A DNA stretch of 35,597 nucleotides from Propionibacteriales bacterium (GTDB taxonomy: Bacteria; Actinomycetota; Actinomycetes; Propionibacteriales; Nocardioidaceae): the NCBI GenBank assembly GCA_019510315.1, contig JAEKKP010000090.1, positions 1 to 35,597 on the forward strand, in the 5' to 3' direction. The notes under the pieces were generated by a model. The model was not told where the DNA came from, made no database searches, and worked only from the letters and a program-made list of their open reading frames with translations. Positions within the stretch are counted from its first letter, which is position 1. Every line of letters begins with the position of its first letter. Positions 30,370 to 35,597 of the stretch are shown here, one piece after another. A program made the translations under genes and the position numbers.

Positions 30370-31362
30370 TCAGGTTTTCCGCAGCTCCTGCCGTTCGCGC
30401 GACGCCGGAGAGGCAGGTCCCGCGAGGCTCTGCTCGTCCGGGGTCGACAGCGTCAGGACGGCGTCCGCGACCGGCTCGAGCCGTTCGATCTCGGCCTCCA
30501 GCCGCCGCAGTCGTACGGCGACCGACGACTCGTTCTCGTCGCCGACCAGGTCGACCGCCGCGACCACGAAGAACCGCATCGGGCCGACGTACTCGATGTG
30601 CAGGTAGGTGACCCGCTCGACCTCGGGGTGGTGCAGCAACCTGGAGAGGGTCTCGTTCCACATCGCAGCGGGGATCGTCTCGCCGACGAGGAAGTCGTGG
30701 TTGCGGACGATCAGCACGATCGCCACGGCGCCGAGCAGCAGACCCACGGCGATCGCGCCGAGGGCATCCCACACCGAGTGCCCGGTGGCCTGGTGCAGCC
30801 CGATGCCGAGACCGGCGACGAGCAGCCCGCCCAGCGCGGCCAGGTCTTCGAGGAACACTGCGCGGAGGGTGGCGTCGGAGGTCCGGAAGACGTAGCGCAT
30901 CGGCCGCAGGCCGAGGGCCTTGCCGCGGCCGTGCGCCTGTCGGGCCGCCTGCGCGAACGAGATGCCCTCGAAGACGAACGCCATGGCCAGCACCACCCAG
31001 TTGACGGCGTACCTCGGCGCCTCTTCCGGGCCGGCCGTCAGCTGGGTGACGCCGTGCCAGACCGAGAGGGCGCCGCCGGCGACCAACAGCCCGACGGCGG
31101 CGAACATCGACCAGACATAGGTCTCCCGGCCGTGGCCGCGAGGGTGGCTCGCGTCGGCGGGCCGGCCGCCGCGACGCTCGGCCGCGAGGAGGAACAGCTC
31201 GTTGCCCGTGTCGGCCCAGGAGTGCGCGGCTTCGGCGACCATCGAGGCGGACCCGGTGAGGGCTGCCGCCGTCGTCTTCGCCGCCGCGACCAAGGCATTC
31301 GCGGTCAGTGCGACGACGACGGTCAGCAGCCCTGCGTCACCAGTCCGCTCGCGGTCGCCCAA
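30370..31362 (-). CDS. Cation diffusion facilitator (CDF) family transporter
   Basis: Probable metal/proton antiporter. The 330-residue protein begins with helices (LLTVVVALTANALVAAAKTTAAALTGSASMVAEAAHSWADTGNELFLL); the HSxAD motif (HSWAD) is a typical CDF metal-site element. SHPRGHGRETYVWSM and a second HxxxD-like region (FLEDLAALGGLL) continue the family pattern, and a cytoplasmic C-terminal domain follows. The N-terminal 46 residues of the ORF-track version overlap the DUF2231 gene and look non-homologous, so I use TTG 31362, 10 nt after that gene's stop; there is no clear ribosome binding site, so coupling is likely. The metal is unknown. Confidence 0.85.
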   Translation of the reverse strand: MGDRERTGDAGLLTVVVALTANALVAAAKTTAAALTGSASMVAEAAHSWADTGNELFLLAAERRGGRPADASHPRGHGRETYVWSMFAAVGLLVAGGALSVWHGVTQLTAGPEEAPRYAVNWVVLAMAFVFEGISFAQAARQAHGRGKALGLRPMRYVFRTSDATLRAVFLEDLAALGGLLVAGLGIGLHQATGHSVWDALGAIAVGLLLGAVAIVLIVRNHDFLVGETIPAAMWNETLSRLLHHPEVERVTYLHIEYVGPMRFFVVAAVDLVGDENESSVAVRLRRLEAEIERLEPVADAVLTLSTPDEQSLAGPASPASRERQELRKT

Positions 31363-31372
31363 GGTGCGTCGG

Positions 31373-31897
31373 TCAGGCCGTCGGCCGGATGTGCGGCCGG
31401 CGCATCGTGCGGCGCTCGCGCTTCTGCCAGCCCAGCGAGCTGGGAGCGTCCAGCCCGGCACCGTCGTCGACGCCCACACCGAGGCGGTTGACGAGCTCTC
31501 CACCGAGCCAGCCGGTCACACCGGCGACGGCGACTCCGGCGAAGCTCAGGACGAGCGCTGCGGCGTTCGGGTCCCAGGCGTCCGCGTTGGCGCGGATCAG
31601 CCAGCTGATCGCGAACAGCAGCACCACGACCACGTTGCCGCCGCCGTGCCAGAGGCCGAGACGGCGTGCCCGGGTGCCGGTGGGGATCGCCAGCCAGTCG
31701 AGCAGACCGAAGACGGCGGCGACCAGGCCGCCGATCACACCGGCGGCGATCGCGTACGCCGCGGCGATCGAGAAGTCCCCGTTGCCGGTGATCAGCTCGA
31801 GGATGTCGAAGATCACCGCCGTGGCCAGCAGGCCGAGCGGGAAGACGATCAGCATCGGGTGCACCGGGTGTCCGAGTGCCTTGACCTTGCTCTCCAT
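31373..31897 (-). CDS. DUF2231 family membrane protein
   Basis: A 174-residue protein with four predicted membrane helices (PMLIVFPLGLLATAVIFDIL, AYAIAAGVIGGLVAAVFGLLDWL, GGGNVVVVLLFAISWLI, AALVLSFAGVAVAGVTGWLGGELV). The N-terminal ALGHPVHPMLIVFPLGL motif, with two histidines, is typical of DUF2231, a family resembling heme- or quinone-linked membrane domains but of unproven function. AGGAAGGG lies before ATG 31897. It is followed by the CDF gene, with only 10 bp between stop and start, so the two form an operon divergent from the GntR regulator. Confidence 0.88.
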   Translation of the reverse strand: MESKVKALGHPVHPMLIVFPLGLLATAVIFDILELITGNGDFSIAAAYAIAAGVIGGLVAAVFGLLDWLAIPTGTRARRLGLWHGGGNVVVVLLFAISWLIRANADAWDPNAAALVLSFAGVAVAGVTGWLGGELVNRLGVGVDDGAGLDAPSSLGWQKRERRTMRRPHIRPTA

Positions 31898-32010
31898 GTC
31901 GATATCCCTTCCTGGGACCCCTTCCGGGCAGAACCGGACGACCGGGGCGACGTCCGTACGCCAGCCGTACCCGCGCGCGAGCGCGGCTAACGGCGATGGG
32001 GACCCGACTC

Positions 32011-32048
32011 TTGACCGCATTGCCGTATCCCTCTATTGTGCTATGCAC
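32011..32048 (+). promoter_or_regulatory. Promoter and operator of the gntR-ABC operon
   Basis: TTGACC (32011-32016) and TATTGT (32034-32039) are separated by 17 bp, the best promoter match in the window. GTGC-TAT-GCAC (32038-32048) is an inverted repeat overlapping the -10 and the probable start site, well placed for repression by the GntR product. Confidence 0.6.
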
Positions 32049-32068
32049 CTAGATAAATGGAGGTACGG

Positions 32069-32464
32069 ATGATCGAGTTCCACCTGGACGCCCGGTCGGG
32101 GGTCTCGCCGTACCAGCAGCTCGTGCACCAGGTGCGGCACGCACTTCGGCTCGGCCTGCTGCACGAGGGCGACCAGCTGCCGACCGTGAAGGACGTCGTC
32201 GCCCGCCTGGCGATCAACCCGAACACCGTGCTGAAGGCCTACCGCGAGCTCGAGCACGAGGGCCTCGTGTCGGCCCGTCCGGGTGTCGGGACGTTCGTGA
32301 CCCGCACTCTCGCCGACGACAACCTGGCGGCGCACGGGCCGCTGCGCCGTGAGCTCCAGCGCTGGCTGGCGAAGGCCCGAGGGGCGGGTCTGGACGACCC
32401 GAGCATCGAGGCGCTCTTCGCGACCACGTTTCGTGGTGCGGCCGAGCAGCAGGACATAGCGTGA
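32069..32464 (+). CDS. GntR family transcriptional regulator (YhcF/YtrA subfamily)
   Basis: A 131-residue repressor consisting of little more than the winged helix-turn-helix: GVSPYQQLVHQVRHALRLGLLHEGDQLPTVKDVVARLAINPNTVLKAYRELEHEGLVSARPGVGTFVT. The short C-terminal extension is typical of the subfamily that controls ABC exporter operons, often in response to cell-envelope antibiotics. I use ATG 32069, whose GGAGG lies 5 nt upstream and which gives the usual MIEFHLD start; ATG 32057 is less likely. It overlaps the ABC ATPase start by 4 bp (GTGA). It probably autoregulates through the dyad at 32038. Confidence 0.93.
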   Translation: MIEFHLDARSGVSPYQQLVHQVRHALRLGLLHEGDQLPTVKDVVARLAINPNTVLKAYRELEHEGLVSARPGVGTFVTRTLADDNLAAHGPLRRELQRWLAKARGAGLDDPSIEALFATTFRGAAEQQDIA

Positions 32465-33357
32465 ACGCCGTCATCAGCACCGCCGGCCTCGGCAAGCGCT
32501 ATCGCCGCCGCTGGGCGCTCACGGACTGCACGCTCGACGTCCCCGCCGGCAAGGTGGTCGGCCTGGTCGGCCCCAACGGTGCCGGCAAGACCACGCTGCT
32601 GAGCATGGCGGTCGGGATGCTCGCGCCGACGACGGGCACGATCGAGGTGCTCGGCGGACGCCCCGCCTCCGGGCCCGAGCAGTTGGCGAAGGTCGGGTAC
32701 GTCGCCCAGGACACGCCGACGTACACCGGCCTCACCGTCGACGAGCACCTGCGGCTCGGCGCGGCCCTGAACCCCCGCTGGGACGACGCGGTCGCCCGCG
32801 ACCGGATCCGCCGCCTCGGCGTCGATCCGGCCCAGCGGGCCGGCAGGCTGTCCGGCGGGCAGCGCGCCCAGCTCGCGCTCACCCTCGGCATCGCGAAGCG
32901 GCCCGAGCTGCTCGTGCTCGACGAGCCCGTCGCCAGCCTCGACCCCTTGGCCCGCCGCGAGTTCCTGCAGGACCTCATGGAGGCCGTCGCCGAGCACGAG
33001 ATGAGCGTGGTGCTGTCATCGCACCTGGTCTCCGACCTCGAGCGCGTCTGCGACCACCTGATCGTGCTGGTCGACTCGCGAGTGCAGGTCGCCGGCGACA
33101 TCGACGACCTGCTCGCCACGCACCACCGGCTCACTGGGCCCCGACGGGACCCGGAGACCCTGCCGGCGGACCAGCAGGTGATCTCGGCCAGCCACACGGA
33201 CCGGCAGTCCACGCTGCTCGTGCGGACCGAGGCACCCGTGCTCGACCCGGCATGGTCGGTCGACCAGCTCGGCCTGGAGGACCTGGTCCTCGCCTACATG
33301 AGCGGCGCTCGAGACGTCGCTCGCGACGAGCGCCCGGCCTTCGAGGTGCTGTCGTGA
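32461..33357 (+). CDS. ABC transporter ATP-binding protein
   Basis: The 298-residue ATPase of an ABC-2 type exporter. GLVGPNGAGKTT is Walker A, QDTPTYTGLTVDEHL the Q-loop region, LSGGQRAQLALTLGI the signature, LLVLDEPVASLDPLARREF Walker B and D-loop, and SSHL carries the switch histidine. After the core an extra 90 residues resemble the C-terminal region of YtrB/EcsA-like ATPases. It is coupled by GTGA overlaps to the GntR gene upstream and the first permease gene downstream. The exported substrate is unknown; the operon layout resembles antibiotic-responsive ytr-type systems. Confidence 0.94.
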   Translation: MNAVISTAGLGKRYRRRWALTDCTLDVPAGKVVGLVGPNGAGKTTLLSMAVGMLAPTTGTIEVLGGRPASGPEQLAKVGYVAQDTPTYTGLTVDEHLRLGAALNPRWDDAVARDRIRRLGVDPAQRAGRLSGGQRAQLALTLGIAKRPELLVLDEPVASLDPLARREFLQDLMEAVAEHEMSVVLSSHLVSDLERVCDHLIVLVDSRVQVAGDIDDLLATHHRLTGPRRDPETLPADQQVISASHTDRQSTLLVRTEAPVLDPAWSVDQLGLEDLVLAYMSGARDVARDERPAFEVLS

Positions 33358-33378
33358 TCTGGCTGACCTGGCGGCAGT
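33348..33378 (+). repeat. 31-bp direct repeat, copy 1, across the ATPase-permease 1 junction
   Basis: The sequence beginning GCTGTCGTGATCTGGCTGAC is identical for 31 bp to 34397-34427. It covers the last codons of one gene, the overlapping stop and start, and the first codons of the next. Confidence 0.9.
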
Positions 33379-34406
33379 TCCGGGTCAACGCGCTCGTCGT
33401 CTACGCCGCACTGCTCGCCGTGGTCGCGGCCCTGGCCCTCACCGGTCCGCACCTCGCCGACGTCTACGACCAGAGCGCGAGCACCTTCCTCGACTGGATC
33501 GCGACCCGGAGGCTCGACCAGTCCCTGTACGTCGTCGGCACCGTCGGCGGCTTCGTCGTGCCCGCCCTCATCGGGGCGTTCTGGGGTGCGCCGATGATCG
33601 CCCGCGAGCTCGAGGCCGGGACGCACCGGCTGGCGTGGTCGCAGACCGTGACCCGCGACCGCTGGCTGGCGACCAAGCTGGGGCTCGGCCTCGTCGGCGC
33701 CTCGACCGCGGGCGCCGTCCTGGGCCTGGCGACCACCTGGTGGGCACACCCGGTCGACAAGGCGGTGGGCGCACGGACCGACTCGGACGTGAGCAGCATC
33801 TTCCAGGTCGCGCGGCTCTCGCCGCAGCTGTTCGCCTCGCGGGGCGTCGCGCCGATCGGCTACGCCGCGCTCGCGTTCGTCATCGGCGTCCTGGCCGGCG
33901 CAGTCATCCGGCGCACGGTGCCCGCCATGGCGGTCACCCTGGCGGCGTACGTCGTGATCCAGATCGTGATGCCGAACTTCGTCCGACCGCACCTCGCGAC
34001 GCCCGTCGACACCAGCACCAAGATCGCTGCAGGCTCGATCCACGGGATCATGGGACGCGGGCCGGACGGTCCGATCGAGCGGATCGACGTCGGCTCGGCC
34101 CATCCCGGCGCGTGGGTGCTCACCAACCAGACGGTGGATGCCAATGGTGCGACGGTGCACAGCTTCGGCAAGTGGGTGACAGACTGCCTGGGTCCTCCGC
34201 CCGGCACGGACAAGGGCTCGCAGACGGACGCCGCCCAGAAGCAGGCCTGCTACGACCGCCTCGCCAGCGAGGGCTACCGGCAGCACCTGAGCTACCAGCC
34301 GGCCGGCAGCTACTGGGCCCTGCAGTGGCGCGAGACCGGGGTGCTGCTCGCCGGCGCGGCACTGCTGTGCGGCGCGTGCTTCTGGCGCGTGCGGCGGCTG
34401 TCGTGA
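33354..34406 (+). CDS. ABC transporter permease, copy 1
   Basis: A 350-residue membrane protein with about six hydrophobic segments. It begins VIWLTWRQFRVNALVVYAALLAVVAALALTGPHLADVYDQ, then has VGGFVVPALIGAFWGAPMIARELEAGTHRLAWSQTVTRDRWLATK, a motif-rich region seen in ABC-2 permeases. A large extracytoplasmic stretch (about 225-310) follows, with two cysteine-containing patches (TDCLGPPPG and KQACYDRLAS), before the last helix. The start is GTG 33354, overlapping the ATPase stop by 4 bp. The following gene is a duplicate, so the exporter probably works as a heterodimer of the two with two ATPase subunits. Confidence 0.88.
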   Translation: MIWLTWRQFRVNALVVYAALLAVVAALALTGPHLADVYDQSASTFLDWIATRRLDQSLYVVGTVGGFVVPALIGAFWGAPMIARELEAGTHRLAWSQTVTRDRWLATKLGLGLVGASTAGAVLGLATTWWAHPVDKAVGARTDSDVSSIFQVARLSPQLFASRGVAPIGYAALAFVIGVLAGAVIRRTVPAMAVTLAAYVVIQIVMPNFVRPHLATPVDTSTKIAAGSIHGIMGRGPDGPIERIDVGSAHPGAWVLTNQTVDANGATVHSFGKWVTDCLGPPPGTDKGSQTDAAQKQACYDRLASEGYRQHLSYQPAGSYWALQWRETGVLLAGAALLCGACFWRVRRLS

Positions 34407-34427
34407 TCTGGCTGACCTGGCGGCAGT
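34397..34427 (+). repeat. 31-bp direct repeat, copy 2, across the permease 1-permease 2 junction
   Basis: Identical over 31 bp to 33348-33378, spaced 1049 bp apart. Both copies span an overlapping stop/start (GTGA). Confidence 0.9.
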
Positions 34428-35443
34428 CCCGCATCCAGGTCGCGGTGGCCGGCTCCGCGGCGCTCGCGTTCGCGGCGGCGCTCCTCCTCACCGGTCCCCA
34501 CCTCGCCGACGCCTACGCGCAGGACGCGCACTCGTTCCTCGCGTGGGTCAGCGCCCAGCGGTCCGACCGGACGCTCTACGACATCGGGACCTTGGCCGGC
34601 TTCGTCCTCCCGGCACTGATCGGTGCGTTCTGGGGTGCACCGATGGTCGCGCGGGAGATCGAGGCCGGGACGCATCGGCTGGTCTGGACGCAGAGCGTCA
34701 CGCGGGACCGGTGGCTCGGCACCAAGGTGGGGCTCGGCCTGCTCGGAGCGATGGTCGCAGCGGGCGTCGTGGCGCTCGGCCTGTCGTGGTGGGCGCACCC
34801 GATCGACCAGGTCGTCAACCTGACCGGTGGTTCCGACGGCGGCAACATCCTCGGGGTTCCCCGGATCTTGCCCGACGTGTTCGCGGCTCGGGGCCTCGCT
34901 CCGATCGGGTACGCCGCGTTCGCCTTCGCGTTCGGTGTGCTGGCCGGGGCCGTCCTGCGACGCACGGTGCCGGCGATGGCGGTGACCGTCGCGGCGTACG
35001 TCCTCCTCCAGGTGTTCATGCCTGGCCTCGTCCGCACGCACCTGGTTGCAGCCCAGCGGACCACGACACCCATCACTGCGGAGACGCTCCACGGCTTCAG
35101 GGGCCGCGGACCCGACCGGATCGACGACCTGCTGATCGACGTCGACACACCGGGCGCCTGGGTGCGGTCCACGAGGACGGTCCTCGCCTCGGGCAAGAAG
35201 GTCGGCACGTACCCGTTCTGGGTCTCGACGTGCCTGCCTCCGCCCGGGACGGAGCCGGCGGAGCCGGGTGCGCGCGAGCAGAGCTGCTTCGACCGGCTCG
35301 CCAGCGCAGGCTACGGCGAACAGGTGATCTACCACCCCGCAAGCCAGTACTGGGCCCTGCAGTGGCGAGAGACCGGCGTCCTGCTCGCCGGCACCGGACT
35401 CCTGGTGGCCGCCAGCTTCTGGCGCGTGCGCCGGCTGACCTGA
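34403..35443 (+). CDS. ABC transporter permease, copy 2
   Basis: A 346-residue paralogue of the previous protein, matching along its length: WLTWRQSRIQVA, GPHLADAYAQDAHSFLAWV, PALIGAFWGAPMVAREIEAGTHRLVWTQSVTRDRW, VLRRTVPAMAVTVAAYVLLQ, and YWALQWRETGVLLAGTGLLV. Extracytoplasmic cysteines are conserved (STCLPPPG, QSCFDRLAS), perhaps forming a disulfide. The start GTG 34403 overlaps the stop of permease 1 by 4 bp. It is the last gene of the gntR operon and is followed by a hairpin. The substrate is unknown. Confidence 0.88.
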   Translation: MIWLTWRQSRIQVAVAGSAALAFAAALLLTGPHLADAYAQDAHSFLAWVSAQRSDRTLYDIGTLAGFVLPALIGAFWGAPMVAREIEAGTHRLVWTQSVTRDRWLGTKVGLGLLGAMVAAGVVALGLSWWAHPIDQVVNLTGGSDGGNILGVPRILPDVFAARGLAPIGYAAFAFAFGVLAGAVLRRTVPAMAVTVAAYVLLQVFMPGLVRTHLVAAQRTTTPITAETLHGFRGRGPDRIDDLLIDVDTPGAWVRSTRTVLASGKKVGTYPFWVSTCLPPPGTEPAEPGAREQSCFDRLASAGYGEQVIYHPASQYWALQWRETGVLLAGTGLLVAASFWRVRRLT

Positions 35444-35471
35444 CCCCGGCAACATCCTCCGAAAAGCACCG

Positions 35472-35510
35472 CGCCCGCCACGGCGAGGGAGGGAGTGCCG
35501 GTGGCGGGCG
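35472..35510. terminator. Terminator hairpin after the ABC operon
   Basis: CGCCCGCCAC (35472-35481) pairs perfectly with GTGGCGGGCG (35501-35510), with three more GC pairs inside past a one-base bulge. On the minus strand it is followed by GTGCTTTT, so it may also stop transcription arriving from the right. The remaining 87 bp show only a purine-rich repeat (GAGGGAGGGAG-like) and no gene I can support. Confidence 0.6.
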
Positions 35511-35597
35511 AACCAGCGGGGCGCAGGGAGGGAGGGAGCGCTCCGCGGGCGGTACAGCACGTCAACGCGGCAACGGCGCCGTGGTTACGGGTGATTT

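Noticed and set aside
35511-35597. A gene or tRNA start at the right edge
   Set aside because: I see no cloverleaf, ribosome binding site or supported ORF in the last 87 bp.

Overview
The window is very GC-rich DNA (about 70% by eye) with dense, often overlapping genes and many GTG starts. Gene content and order point to a high-GC actinobacterium. The order ino1, padR, ponA, membrane glycosyltransferase, rpsF, ssb, rpsR, rplI, dnaB follows the origin-proximal block of Mycobacterium tuberculosis (Rv0046c to Rv0058). The murJ, DUF6049 and tRNA nucleotidyltransferase genes match Rv3910 to Rv3907c from the other side of that origin. A Nocardioidaceae member, perhaps Nocardioides, is my best guess; this is inferred from recall, not from a search. 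I see no phage, insertion sequence, CRISPR array, rRNA or tRNA gene.

Layout. 1-5327: cell-wall and housekeeping genes (murJ, truncated by the left edge; a secreted DUF6049 protein; CCA-adding enzyme; thioredoxin). 5442-9382: a tightly coupled five-gene operon of a NeuD-like acyltransferase, a BKACE (beta-keto acid cleavage) enzyme, a DegT-type sugar aminotransferase, a WxcM/FdtA-like cupin and a family 2 glycosyltransferase. This is the most unusual module and looks like the making, acylation and transfer of a modified amino sugar. 9379-10701: a histidine phosphatase and an RDD membrane protein. 10941-16751: padR-ino1 (inositol supply), then divergently ponA and a polyprenol-dependent mannosyltransferase-like membrane protein. 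16662-19775: an alanine-racemase-like protein, a FemX-like peptidoglycan aminoacyltransferase and endonuclease IV. 19940-21635: rpsF-ssb-rpsR-rplI. 21714-23662: an unknown membrane protein and a MATE exporter. 23663-24143: a non-coding region with a cluster of DnaA-box-like sequences and a structured leader, followed by dnaB. 25627-31897: accessory metabolism and transport (DHFR/RibD-like reductase, FAD oxidase, two MFS paralogues, a CDF transporter, DUF2231). 32069-35443: a GntR-ABC exporter operon with two tandemly duplicated permeases.

Regulatory style. At least nine genes have a TANNNT -10 element 6-8 nt before the start codon, with no Shine-Dalgarno sequence. This is the signature of leaderless transcription, and I used it to choose several starts. 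Genes inside operons are coupled by ATGA, GTGA or TGATG overlaps. Two stretches look like dispersed palindromic repeats: one lies after ino1, and one sits in frame inside femX, where it has grown into four 15-bp units.

The calls rest on reading motifs and sequence by eye; no alignment or database search was run.
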